Below, in pieces: positions 33,343 through 41,077 of a stretch of 64,000 nucleotides of DNA. Each line of letters opens with the position of its first letter. The first letter of the stretch is position 1. Below the pieces are notes generated by a model that worked only from the letters and a program-made list of their open reading frames with translations, did not search any database and was not told the DNA's origin. Position numbers and translations under genes: made by a program. Source of the stretch: Halomonas sp. HL-93 (GTDB lineage Bacteria > Pseudomonadota > Gammaproteobacteria > Pseudomonadales > Halomonadaceae); contig NZ_LT593974.1 in assembly GCF_900086985.1 (NCBI RefSeq), positions 1,736,001 through 1,800,000 on the forward strand, written 5' to 3'.

Positions 33343-34216
33343 CGAAGATGGTCCTCGGAGTTCACAAAGAATGAATGAGCCATTGTCATACACGACAACT
33401 GTAATGTCGTGGAACTTCCTGCTCTCGTCTTTCAAAAGGGCTGAGGCAGCTGCGAGTACCAATGGCAAGATAGATCTTAACCTTGAGGCGCCTTCCTCAA
33501 TTGTTCTCTGTTGTATATCGATAGAAGCATTCTGTAATGAGATATCTTCATTGTCTCGTGCGTTTTTATTTGACCATAAAAAAGAGATGATTCCGTCGTG
33601 GGAAGATTTCGCTGGTATCTCTTACGAGAATTTGAACACACTTTGTGCAATAAGCGAGGACTCTTCAGGTTCGTTCTATGACCGTTATAAACGAGTTAAT
33701 AGACTGCTTGCGGAGAAAAGTCCCGGATTTATGGCTGATCTAGTTCATCTGCGTGATCTCAGGGACTCATTAGTCCATTTTCGGTCTTGTGATGTTCCTA
33801 TAAAACAGAAAGAGGATGGGGTCATCCGATCTGCACAGGAGTCTCCAGCTGTCCTCCATGCGCTAAAAAATAGGAGAATATCAGGGAAACCGGTCATCTC
33901 GGCAGGTAAAGGAGAAGAGTGGACACTGAGGATATCAACCAGTGCCATGGCTATTTGGGCACTTGATCTGACATGCCAAGCTATCTTATATCTACTCGAC
34001 TCATTGCCAGACGGGTGTTTCCAAAAGTTCGTTCTCGAAAGATATGCACCGAGAGACAGAGGCTATAGGGATCTGTACTCTAAGGCAAAATACGACATTG
34101 GTGCCTGGGAGCGTGAGATTTTAGGTTGACACCCGAGCAGGATTTAACAAGGCCGTGCACCGGATGCCAAAACCTCCGCTTCGCTCCGGCGTTGTCACCG
34201 GTGACGGCGGGCGTTA
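33334..34216 (+). repeat. Duplicated integron cassette, copy 2
   Basis: Identical to 31949-32831. The cassette proper is 33337-34213. Confidence 0.95.
33371..34129 (+). CDS. Cassette 6: putative HEPN-like protein, copy 2
   Basis: Same 252-aa protein, identical at every residue, as the gene at 31986-32744; see there for the R-x4-H motif. The lack of any silent difference points to recent duplication or to an assembly duplication. It lies directly before the Shedu cassette. Confidence 0.6.
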   Translation: MNEPLSYTTTVMSWNFLLSSFKRAEAAASTNGKIDLNLEAPSSIVLCCISIEAFCNEISSLSRAFLFDHKKEMIPSWEDFAGISYENLNTLCAISEDSSGSFYDRYKRVNRLLAEKSPGFMADLVHLRDLRDSLVHFRSCDVPIKQKEDGVIRSAQESPAVLHALKNRRISGKPVISAGKGEEWTLRISTSAMAIWALDLTCQAILYLLDSLPDGCFQKFVLERYAPRDRGYRDLYSKAKYDIGAWEREILG

Positions 34217-34219
34217 TGT
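34143..34219 (+). other. attC6
   Basis: Copy of attC4; crossover G at 34213. Confidence 0.92.
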
Positions 34220-34240
34220 GTCTAAAAATGGTCAATTGAG

Positions 34241-35488
34241 ATGATTGAGTTCAGGGAGATAAACAACAAGGTCATTTTGTCCTACTCAAGCGAGTACCCT
34301 GGGCCTGCGTGGGTGTATCACGAGTTGGATGAAAATGGACAGGTAACGATAAGTAAGGCTTTCTCATTCACCCGCAATGAACTGATTTCCTCGCGGGACG
34401 AAGATAATGAGGATGCACCTATTGAATTTGAGGTGGCAAAGAGGACGGGCCAATACTATTGTTTTCCAAAAAAGGTCTTGACACTAGAGCACGATCTTTA
34501 TATTCATGAAAATGTTAGTCTGGAAAGAAAACTGTTTATAGCAGAACGAAATATATCAATTTTTCCGAAAATTGACCGAATGGTTTCAAAGTCAATATAT
34601 GTGGGCGGAGATGATCAAAATGCAATCCCAGAATCAGTGTTTAGGGACTTACTAAAAAAATTTCCCAATACATATGAATTAAACAGATATGCGTCGGCCC
34701 GCATCAGTAGTGTTTTGTCGTCATACTTAGATATAAAAGAAGACTACGAAGAACAATACCAACAATATCTAAATAATAAGGTCAGCAAAAAGGGGGAAAA
34801 CCTAAAGCTTAAGTTTTCTGAAATTGAGCTATTAAAATATTCCAGCTTGCTAGAAAAGCTGAAGTTCATGCTTGATGATGAGATTTCATACTCAGAAGCT
34901 CAGTGGCAAGAAGAGTTGCTTCATATTATCCTTCTGCTATATCCAAAATACATATACGTTTTCAAAGAGGCACCTGTAAGGGATACATATAACAACTCAA
35001 ATAGAAATATCGACTATTTGTTAATCGATTCGAGCGGAAATACAGATATCATAGAAATAAAAAAGCCATTTGATAAGTGCATTGTTACCGAGCGGGCCTA
35101 TAGAGATAACCACATTCCTTTAAGAGAGCTTTCTGGGACTGTGATGCAGATTGAGAAATATATATTTTACTTGAGCAAATGGGGGCGAAAAGGTGAGGAA
35201 AAATTAACGAAACACTACAAAAACGATATAGCAGATGGTTTTCAGATTCGGATTACCAATCCAAGCGGAATAATCATTATGGGTCGCAACAAAGGAATGA
35301 CAGTTGCCCAGAAACAAGATTTTGAAGTCATCAAAAGAAAATACAAAAACGTTATAGATATCATCACGTATGATGATCTAATGCAGAGGCTTGAGTTTAC
35401 AATAGCTCAGTGGACAGAAACACATAACAAGGCCATGCACCCGACCGCTACAGTCGCTGCCGCTCCTTCCGCGTCGGGTGATGGCTAG
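34241..35488 (+). CDS. Cassette 7: Shedu-type nuclease (SduA, DUF4263)
   Basis: 415 aa. The C-terminal third is a PD-(D/E)XK nuclease of the Shedu kind: Glu near 224 in QWQEELLHIILLLYP, Asp258 in RNIDYLLIDSSG, then Glu272 and Lys274 in DIIEIKKP, and a conserved Gln in SGTVMQIEKYIFYLSKWG. The N-terminal 200 residues form the variable region expected to gate the nuclease. Shedu is a single-gene anti-phage defence system. The gene is much more AT-rich than the chromosome, suggesting foreign origin. Its last 20 or so codons read into attC7, so the C-terminal tail is recombination-site sequence. Confidence 0.85.
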   Translation: MIEFREINNKVILSYSSEYPGPAWVYHELDENGQVTISKAFSFTRNELISSRDEDNEDAPIEFEVAKRTGQYYCFPKKVLTLEHDLYIHENVSLERKLFIAERNISIFPKIDRMVSKSIYVGGDDQNAIPESVFRDLLKKFPNTYELNRYASARISSVLSSYLDIKEDYEEQYQQYLNNKVSKKGENLKLKFSEIELLKYSSLLEKLKFMLDDEISYSEAQWQEELLHIILLLYPKYIYVFKEAPVRDTYNNSNRNIDYLLIDSSGNTDIIEIKKPFDKCIVTERAYRDNHIPLRELSGTVMQIEKYIFYLSKWGRKGEEKLTKHYKNDIADGFQIRITNPSGIIIMGRNKGMTVAQKQDFEVIKRKYKNVIDIITYDDLMQRLEFTIAQWTETHNKAMHPTATVAAAPSASGDG

Positions 35489-35497
35489 CGTTATGCG
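35423..35497 (+). other. attC7
   Basis: Starts ATAACAAGG, with a dyad CACCCGACCGC / CGCGTCGGGTG, and ends AGCGTTATG; crossover G at 35490. Cassette 7 spans 34214-35490 (1277 bp). Confidence 0.9.
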
Positions 35498-35641
35498 CTT
35501 TCACGTATCGGAGCTTGATTATGGATCTTAAAGATTTCGTTAAAGAAACGCTTGTTCAAATATCTGTCGGAGTTCAGGAGTCTATCGAAGCAGTTCGGGA
35601 GTCTGGCGGTTACGCTAATCCCGCCGCCTCCGGCAATGTCA

Positions 35642-35649
35642 AAAGCGAC
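35642..35649. repeat. 8-bp target site duplication, left (AAAGCGAC)
   Basis: Matches 37975-37982 exactly. IS66-family elements make 8-bp duplications. Confidence 0.95.
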
Positions 35650-35686
35650 GTAAGCGCTCCACTAACCCCATCTATTCACGCGTCGC

Positions 35687-37336
35687 TTAGACCGGCAATG
35701 TCTCTTTCCACTGCCAGGGCAGCAGCGTGTGGAGCTCATCATCGTCGAGGGCGGGCAGTGTCGCAAAGACGTACTGCAAGTAGTCGTAAGGCGAGAGGCC
35801 ATTGGCTTTGGCGGTTTCGATCAGGCTGTAGATCGCCGCGCTGGCGTGAGCACCGCTCGGGGTGTGGCTGAACAGCCAGTTTTTACGCCCCACCACGAAC
35901 GGGCGGATAGCGTTCTCTGCCGGATTGTTGTCGAACGGGATCAGGCCATCGTCCAGGAACCGGGTCAGGCGAGGCCACTGGTTATCTAGATAGTGTAGGG
36001 CTTTCCCCAGCGCGCTTTTGGGCAACACCTGGGCCAGTGACTTGTCGAGCCAGGTGCGCAGTTGATCGATCAGTGGGCGGCTCTTCTGGTCACGCAGCGC
36101 GTGACGCGTCTCAGGCTCAAGGGCCTTCGCCTGTTTTTCCACGCCGTACAGCTTACGGATCTGGTTCAGCGCCCAGTCGGCTTTGCCAGTTTTGCCTTTG
36201 GGCTGCACCTTCTGGGCCTCGATGAACTTGCGCCGGGCATGCGCCCAGCAGCCCGCATGGGTGATCCCATTGCGACGCACGATCTCGGCGTAGCCTTCAT
36301 AGCCATCGGTGATTAAGCGCCCCGCATAGTCGCCCAGCAGGTCAACGGGCACCCGTCCGGCGCGGCTGGCGGCGTAGTCGAACAGAACGACTTGTTGTCC
36401 CGGCGGACCACCGCGCTGCACCCACATATACGAGGTGGCACTGGCGGCACGATCCGCTTCTTGATTCACCTGGAGCGTCGTCTCATCCATGTGGATCAGC
36501 GGGGCGTTTAAGAGGTGATGGCGCAACGTGTCGATCAACGGGGTGATCCGTTCTCCCGCCTGCACCATCCAGCGTGCCAGGGTATTGCGGGGGATCTCGG
36601 CGCCATGGCGGGCAAAGATCTGGCTTTGCCGATAAAGCGGTAGCGCGTCCTGGTATTTAGCCGTCGCGATATAGGCGAGCAGCGTGGCGCTGGCATTACT
36701 CTTGGGCAACAGTTTGGCGGGTGCTGGGGCTGTGTTGACGCCCTCTTCGCACGTCGGGCAGGCATATTTGTGTCGCACATGGCGGATCACCTCGATCCGC
36801 GCGGGCACCACATGCAACTCCTCGCTGACCTCCTCACCGATCACCTTTAGCGCGGTGCCGTCATCGTGGCAGTGGCGAGCATCGTCGGGCAGTTCATGGA
36901 CGATCTCGACACGCGGTAGCTCTGGCGGTAGCGCAATACGCCCGCCGCGTGTACGACGCTTAGCAGGCGTGGCAGTGTCGATCGTCGCGTCATCAGCGGT
37001 GGCGTCGCACTCCGGTGCAGCATCGTTGTCTTCCTCGTCAACCGACACTTCCGCTTCATTGATAAGCAGATCTTGCTGGTCGACACGGTACTTCTCGGTG
37101 GAAGGGCCGAACTGACGCTCCAGGGCAAGCCGGAACTGTTCAAATAGCGACTGTTTGGTGGCTTCCCACTGCGCTTCCTTTTTTTCCATCAACGCCAATA
37201 GCCGCGCATTTTCAGCGTCAGCAGCGGCCAGCTTGCGCTCAAGCTGGGTAACCGTCGTCGAGGAAGAGGCCGTGTTTTTCATACCGCGTAGTATACCAAA
37301 AGCGCCACCAAAATAGGAGGCGATTTTGTTAGCCAA
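35687..37336 (-). CDS. tnpC: IS66 transposase TnpC
   Basis: 549 aa, full length. Parts: N-terminal Leu-zipper/coiled-coil, a zinc-finger-like segment (YACPTCEEGV), then the DDE domain with LIHMDETTLQV, ITDGYEGYAEIV, and Glu in NNPAENAIRPFVVGRKNWLFS, and a short IS66 C-terminal domain. Starts 8 bp inside tnpB. Confidence 0.96.
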   Translation of the reverse strand: MANKIASYFGGAFGILRGMKNTASSSTTVTQLERKLAAADAENARLLALMEKKEAQWEATKQSLFEQFRLALERQFGPSTEKYRVDQQDLLINEAEVSVDEEDNDAAPECDATADDATIDTATPAKRRTRGGRIALPPELPRVEIVHELPDDARHCHDDGTALKVIGEEVSEELHVVPARIEVIRHVRHKYACPTCEEGVNTAPAPAKLLPKSNASATLLAYIATAKYQDALPLYRQSQIFARHGAEIPRNTLARWMVQAGERITPLIDTLRHHLLNAPLIHMDETTLQVNQEADRAASATSYMWVQRGGPPGQQVVLFDYAASRAGRVPVDLLGDYAGRLITDGYEGYAEIVRRNGITHAGCWAHARRKFIEAQKVQPKGKTGKADWALNQIRKLYGVEKQAKALEPETRHALRDQKSRPLIDQLRTWLDKSLAQVLPKSALGKALHYLDNQWPRLTRFLDDGLIPFDNNPAENAIRPFVVGRKNWLFSHTPSGAHASAAIYSLIETAKANGLSPYDYLQYVFATLPALDDDELHTLLPWQWKETLPV

Positions 37337-37685
37337 CTCGCTGAAAATACAGCGCTTTGTGAGGCTTCATGGCCTTCAGGTCGTAGCCATCCAGCAGCCA
37401 GTTAAGCTCTTGGCCGGTTAACGTCACGGTCTCGCCATTAAGGTGCGTTGGCCATTTAAACCGCTCACGCTCCAAGCGCTTGTACCACACCACAAAACCG
37501 TTACGTTCCCAGAACAGCAGTTTCACTTTATCCCGCTGGCGATTACCGAACACGAACAGCGCTTGATCGAACGGGTTCAAGGCCATGGCTTCCTGAACCA
37601 GCAGTGCCAAGCCATCGATTTGCTTACGCATATCCACGGGCTCTCGGCACAGGTAAACCTTTAGGTCAGTGCCTGGACGAATCAT
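37329..37685 (-). CDS. tnpB: IS66 accessory protein TnpB
   Basis: 118 aa from the ATG overlapping the tnpA stop (ATGA). The IS66 Orf2-like signature is clear: VYLCREPVDMRKQIDGLALLV and ALFVFGNRQRDKVKLLFWERNGFVVWYKRLE read in order. Required for transposition in IS66 elements. Confidence 0.95.
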   Translation of the reverse strand: MIRPGTDLKVYLCREPVDMRKQIDGLALLVQEAMALNPFDQALFVFGNRQRDKVKLLFWERNGFVVWYKRLERERFKWPTHLNGETVTLTGQELNWLLDGYDLKAMKPHKALYFQRVG

Positions 37686-37894
37686 GCGACCACCTCCACC
37701 GCGACAAACCGGGCGGGACGACAACGCGGTGGCACGGGGAAGCCTTGCACGATTAACCGATTTTCCCACGCCATCAGGTCGGCTAACGTCACTGCCTGTG
37801 CGTTGGCATATTCACTTAACGGCATCTGCAACGCGGCAGCATAAGACAGATGCCCTAACCAAAACGCTTGAGTGGGATTGAGTTCGCGGCTCAT
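37682..37894 (-). CDS. tnpA: IS66 accessory protein TnpA
   Basis: 70 aa from the ATG at 37894, chosen because GGAG lies six bases before it. It is a short form compared with the more usual 100-plus-residue helix-turn-helix TnpA; it begins MSRELNPTQAFWLGHL and ends FVAVEVVA. Confidence 0.8.
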   Translation of the reverse strand: MSRELNPTQAFWLGHLSYAAALQMPLSEYANAQAVTLADLMAWENRLIVQGFPVPPRCRPARFVAVEVVA

Positions 37895-37974
37895 GATGAT
37901 CTCCAAAGCAAAAGAGACCATCAGTGTGATCAGACAACGTTAATGTGGGTAGATGGGGTTTATGGCGCGCTTAC

Positions 37975-37982
37975 AAAGCGAC
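37975..37982. repeat. 8-bp target site duplication, right (AAAGCGAC)
   Basis: Partner of 35642-35649. Confidence 0.95.
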
Positions 37983-38303
37983 AACAGCTCCCATTTTGGC
38001 TCAATGGGCGAGGGTCAAAACGTTTTTCTGGTAGATTTCGATGTGGCAGTTACGGTAGATGATAGCTCCGAAGTTAGTGGTGGCGGTAAGCTCAAAGTGG
38101 CAGGCATATTGTCGGTTGGCGGTGAAGCTGGGAATATCAGCAAGAGTTCATCGACTAACCGGGTTAGCTTCAAAATTCCCCTCGCGTTACCGGTAGACCC
38201 TATATCTCGAGAAGAGGCGAAGCAGCGCCGTTCACGAGAAATGCAAAAGGTGAACGAAGGGCTTGAGAGCCTTACTCGGGGCCTTGCTGGGCAATGAGTT
38301 GCG

Positions 38304-38381
38304 CATAACCATGCCATTAAATTCGCTCCCTACGGTCGCCGGACGCTCGCAAGCTCGCGCCGTTTATGGCGGGCGTTAGCC
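38304..38381 (+). other. attC8
   Basis: Starts ATAACCATG and ends GGGCGTTAG; crossover G at 38375. Without the IS and one target duplication, cassette 8 would be about 552 bp. Confidence 0.87.
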
Positions 38382-38384
38382 TCT

Positions 38385-38828
38385 ATGATGATACGGAAAT
38401 TTCAAGAAAGCGATTTTGAGAAAGTGAACGAAATTTACTCGCTGTCGAAGCTGGACGAACTCCGCTTTGAGCGAGAGGTATTCCAGTTATTGCCCCTGAA
38501 GGAGGACGAGAAACGACTTCGAGATCTCATGGAGTCCGAAATTTTTGTTTATGAGGACGGTGGTATTCTTGGCTATGGTGCTATTTACCAAAATGAAATT
38601 AGATCTCTTTTTGTCCATCCGTTGTATCGTGGCGAAGGGGTTGGTAGCGCGTTGTTTGATCATCTGATTGCTGAGGTTGGGACTCCTACTAAACTATACG
38701 TTGCGAAGAGCAACTTGCCAGCAAAATCCATGTACCATAAATACGGTTTTACGGTTACTGGGGAGTTTGAGGCGTCATACAACGGAAAATCAGTATTGGC
38801 AAACGAAATGGTGCGAATCAGTGAGTAA
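38385..38828 (+). CDS. Cassette 9: GNAT-family N-acetyltransferase
   Basis: 147 aa starting nine bases into the cassette. GNAT motif A is SLFVHPLYRGEGVGSALFDHL, with YVAKSNLPAKSMYHKYGFTVTGEF completing the fold. Substrate unknown. A second ATG at 38388 could also be used. Confidence 0.9.
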   Translation: MMIRKFQESDFEKVNEIYSLSKLDELRFEREVFQLLPLKEDEKRLRDLMESEIFVYEDGGILGYGAIYQNEIRSLFVHPLYRGEGVGSALFDHLIAEVGTPTKLYVAKSNLPAKSMYHKYGFTVTGEFEASYNGKSVLANEMVRISE

Positions 38829-38829
38829 G

Positions 38830-38921
38830 GCTAACAAACGGCTGTTATCGCCCCTTCGGGGCTGGGACGGCCTTTCCGCCGCTGCGCGGCTATAAGCCAG
38901 CCCTAAAGCCGGGCGTTAGGG
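38830..38921 (+). other. attC9
   Basis: Starts CTAACAAACGGC, with CCCCTTCGGGG and GCGCGGC dyads, and ends GGGCGTTAG; crossover G at 38915. Cassette 9 spans 38376-38915. Confidence 0.9.
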
Positions 38922-38926
38922 GTGAA

Positions 38927-39460
38927 ATGAACCATCGATTCGTAGTCACTGGCGGCCCCGGTGGCGGCAAAACTACAATCCTTAATGCCCTAGAGGGTCG
39001 TGGATATCGCGTCGTGACGGAGGCTGCCCGTCGAATCATCAAAGAACGATTAACGGCTGGGCTATCACCTCGACCAGACCCGATTTCTTTCGGCCAAGCG
39101 ATTCTCAGTTCGGATGTTGAAAAATACCGAAGTGCAGCTTCCTGCGACCATGCTGTATTCTTTGATCGCGGGGTGCTGGACGCACTGTATGTGCTTAATG
39201 CAGTGGGAGCGTTAAAACGCGATAAAATTGAGCAGTACGTCCAACAGTTTCCCTATAACGGCGTTGTTTTCCTGCTTCCCCCATGGGAAGAAATTTACGT
39301 TAAAGACTCAGAGCGTGATCAAAGTTTTGAGGAATCTATAGAAGTTTTTGAAGGTATGAAAAAGTGGTATTCGCAATGGGGCTACGAAACAGTAGAAGTA
39401 CCACGTGACAATGTTCATGAGCGCGTATCGTTCATTTTGCAATGTATAGATACCCCCTAG
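38927..39460 (+). CDS. Cassette 10: AAA_28-type P-loop ATPase/kinase
   Basis: 177 aa. P-loop VTGGPGGGKTTILNAL at residues 6-20, Walker-B-like AVFFDRGVLDALYVL, and the early EAARRIIKERL helix typical of AAA_28/NadR-kinase-like proteins. Probably an NTP-dependent kinase or regulator; substrate unknown. Begins 12 bases into the cassette with GGGGTG upstream, and its stop lies in attC10. Confidence 0.87.
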   Translation: MNHRFVVTGGPGGGKTTILNALEGRGYRVVTEAARRIIKERLTAGLSPRPDPISFGQAILSSDVEKYRSAASCDHAVFFDRGVLDALYVLNAVGALKRDKIEQYVQQFPYNGVVFLLPPWEEIYVKDSERDQSFEESIEVFEGMKKWYSQWGYETVEVPRDNVHERVSFILQCIDTP

Positions 39461-39532
39461 CAATTCACTGTTGGCGGACAATTTTTCCGCCGCTTCGCGG
39501 CTCCAAAATTGCCGCAAAGTTCAGCGTTATGT
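39457..39532 (+). other. attC10
   Basis: Starts CTAGCAATTC, with GCGGACAATTTTTCCGC and CCGCTTCGCGG dyads, and ends AGCGTTATG; crossover G at 39526. Confidence 0.87.
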
Positions 39533-39550
39533 GCTTAAGGAGGAACAGTC

Positions 39551-39880
39551 TTGAACATCACTAATTTGCCTTTTGGGGTTACTGATTGGTCTGAAGTTGA
39601 GAAGACCGAGCACTCTGGGGAACAGGGTGTGGCTTACTGGAAAACTCGAAACTTCGGCGACATCAGAGTGCGAATGGTTGAGTACAGCCCAGGCTATCTG
39701 GCCGATCATTGGTGTGCCAAGGGGCACATACTTCTCTGTCTGGAAGGCGAGCTTCATACTGAACTAGAAGACGGTCGGCATTTCTTACTCAGTCCCGGTT
39801 CGAGCTATCAGGTCGCAGATAATGCCGAGCTTCACCGTTCATCGACAGAGCGAGGCGCTAAGCTATTCGTTGTCGACTAA
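39551..39880 (+). CDS. Cassette 11: DHCW-motif cupin-fold protein
   Basis: 109 aa from a TTG start, supported by a strong AAGGAGGAA site eight bases upstream. The DHWCAKGHILLCLEGELHTEL region gives the DHxC and cupin-1 features, with LLSPGSSYQVADNAELHRSST as the second cupin block. Small single-domain cupins of this type have no firm function. Confidence 0.82.
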   Translation: MNITNLPFGVTDWSEVEKTEHSGEQGVAYWKTRNFGDIRVRMVEYSPGYLADHWCAKGHILLCLEGELHTELEDGRHFLLSPGSSYQVADNAELHRSSTERGAKLFVVD

Positions 39881-39885
39881 ACACA

Positions 39886-39962
39886 CATAACCAGGCTATG
39901 CACCGGATGCCAAAACCTCCGCTGCGCTGCGGCTTTGTCACCGGTGATGGCGGGCGTTAGCA
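39886..39962 (+). other. attC11
   Basis: Starts ATAACCAGG, with CACCGGATGCC / TGTCACCGGTGA as in attC4/6, and ends GGGCGTTAG; crossover G at 39956. Cassette 11 spans 39527-39956. Confidence 0.9.
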
Positions 39963-39983
39963 GCTACAGCTTCCTTCCGAATC

Positions 39984-40018
39984 TTGCGGGTTGAGTAAAA
40001 AAGGAATAATTTGTACTC
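39984..40018 (+). promoter_or_regulatory. Promoter/operator of the BrnT-BrnA cassette
   Basis: A TTGCGG -35-like box and an ATAATT -10-like box are 16 bp apart. The inverted repeat GAGTA (39993-39997) / TACTC (40014-40018) spans the -10 and ends at the start codon, a plausible autoregulatory operator. Confidence 0.45.
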
Positions 40019-40282
40019 ATGGATGAGTTTGAATTCGACGAAGCCAAAAGCAAGGCCAATCTGGACAAGCACGGTATAGATTTCGTTGCTGCCCAAGGGC
40101 TATGGAAAGATCCATACCTGCTGGAGATCCGCGCTAAATCAGAGGATGAGCAGAGGTTTTTGCTGATAGGCAAGATTGGTGAAAAGCACTGGTCGGCTGT
40201 CGTCACATACAGGGATGCTTGTATTCGTCTGATTTCAGTCAGACGTTCCCGTAAGAAGGAGGTTGAGCTCTATGAAAGCTAA
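40019..40282 (+). CDS. brnT: Cassette 12: BrnT-family toxin
   Basis: 87 aa. The BrnT/DUF497 signature is clear: EFDEAKSKANLDKHGIDF, then a central strand region, and LISVRRSRKKEVELYE at the end. BrnT is a RelE-like ribonuclease that cuts RNA and inhibits translation; it is neutralised by BrnA. It overlaps the antitoxin gene by 11 bp. Confidence 0.92.
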   Translation: MDEFEFDEAKSKANLDKHGIDFVAAQGLWKDPYLLEIRAKSEDEQRFLLIGKIGEKHWSAVVTYRDACIRLISVRRSRKKEVELYES

Positions 40283-40541
40283 AGACTTCGACAAGAAATT
40301 TGAAGAAGGGCAGGAAGATATCGTCGATGACCTCGATTTGTCCTCTGCTCGCCGCGTTAATCAGGAACAAAAGCGAATCAACGTCGATTTCCCGGCTTGG
40401 GTTGTCGAGTCGTTGGATCGTGAGGCTGCACGCATAGGCGTTACCCGTCAATCAATCATCAAAGTGTGGCTGGTGGAGCGTCTTCAGGCAGAATCTGCTA
40501 ACAAGCCACTCAATGGTGACGCCGCAGGCGGCGCACATTAG
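40272..40541 (+). CDS. brnA: Cassette 12: BrnA-family antitoxin
   Basis: 89 aa from the ATG at 40272, with AGGAGG ten bases upstream; a TTG at 40263 is possible. The C-terminal part has the ribbon-helix-helix pattern KRINVDFPAWVVESLDREAARIGVTRQSIIKVWL. It binds the toxin and the shared promoter. Its stop lies at the end of a degenerate attC. Confidence 0.9.
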   Translation: MKAKDFDKKFEEGQEDIVDDLDLSSARRVNQEQKRINVDFPAWVVESLDREAARIGVTRQSIIKVWLVERLQAESANKPLNGDAAGGAH

Positions 40542-40547
40542 CGGAGC
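40498..40547 (+). other. attC12, degenerate or truncated
   Basis: Starts with a good CTAACAAGCC and has a GACGCCGCAGGCGGCG dyad, but the right end reads CATTAGC instead of GTTAGC and pairs poorly with the left end. It may no longer recombine, which would make cassettes 12 and 13 one mobile unit. Confidence 0.5.
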
Positions 40548-40579
40548 TTTGTCGCACAAGTCGCCGAGGACTCTCTCAC

Positions 40580-41007
40580 ATGCCCGAAGAACCGAACTGG
40601 AACGCTCTTGTACCTGAATTCACGGTCGAGCAGATCGAAGTCTCGCTTCGCTTTTACACAATTGCTGGCTTTTCTATTCGATTTCAGCGAGACGACCCTC
40701 AGTTCGCCTACCTAGAACTTGGGCACGCTCAGCTGATGTTGGAACAACAGCACGAGCGCGGATGGAATGTCATCCCTCTTGATCGCCCACTTGGGCGAGG
40801 CATTAACTTCCAGATCGAGGTCCCGGACGTCGATACGGTTCATTCTGCTTTGGTGGCTGCCGGCGTGACCATCTTTAGGGAAGTTAAGGACACGTGGTAC
40901 TCGGTCTCGCCCGATCTAAAAAAGGGCGGCGCGAGTTCCTTGTTCAAGACCCGGATGGCTACCTACTTCGTTTCGCGCAGCATCTCGAGAGTCGTGGTGC
41001 GGCCTAA
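40580..41007 (+). pseudogene. Cassette 13: VOC-family (bleomycin-resistance-like) protein, frameshifted
   Basis: The frame reads as a glyoxalase/bleomycin-resistance-like protein up to DTWYSVSPDLK. After the six-A run at 40918-40923 it goes out of frame. In the neighbouring frame the expected end follows at once: EFLVQDPDGYLLRFAQHLESRGAA with TAA at 41005 inside attC13. One extra A would restore it. The unshifted frame instead runs to 41047. Either a real inactivation or a homopolymer sequencing error. Confidence 0.85.
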
Positions 41008-41061
41008 CAATTCGTCCAAGCCGATGCTGCTTCGCGGCACGGCTTAAATCAGGCGTTAACC
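41003..41061 (+). other. attC13
   Basis: Starts CTAACAATTCG, with a CCGATGCTGCTTCGCGGCACGG dyad, and ends GGCGTTAAC; crossover G at 41055. About 58 bp. Confidence 0.88.
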
Positions 41062-41077
41062 CCTCCAATCATCCATA

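Larger units (their letters stand above)
35650..37974. mobile_element. Complete IS66-family insertion sequence, 2325 bp
   Basis: Bounded by imperfect inverted repeats: left end GTAAGCGCTCCACTAACCCC, right end (reverse complement) GTAAGCGCGCCATAAACCCC, about 25 of 31 matching, and by perfect 8-bp direct repeats. It carries the three standard genes tnpA-tnpB-tnpC on the minus strand with short overlaps. All appear intact, so it is probably active or recently so. Confidence 0.96.
35521..38297 (+). pseudogene. Cassette 8: conserved integron-cassette protein interrupted by IS66
   Basis: The 5' part is 35521-35649 and the 3' part continues after the IS at 37983. Joining across one copy of the target duplication gives one frame of about 147 aa: N-terminus MDLKDFVKETLVQISVG, then ..NVKSDNSSHFGSMGEGQN.., ending LESLTRGLAGQ. 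The family is a small mixed alpha/beta protein often seen in accessory regions (I recall members beginning MDLKDFVKETL); function is unknown. The copy is inactivated here. Confidence 0.9.
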
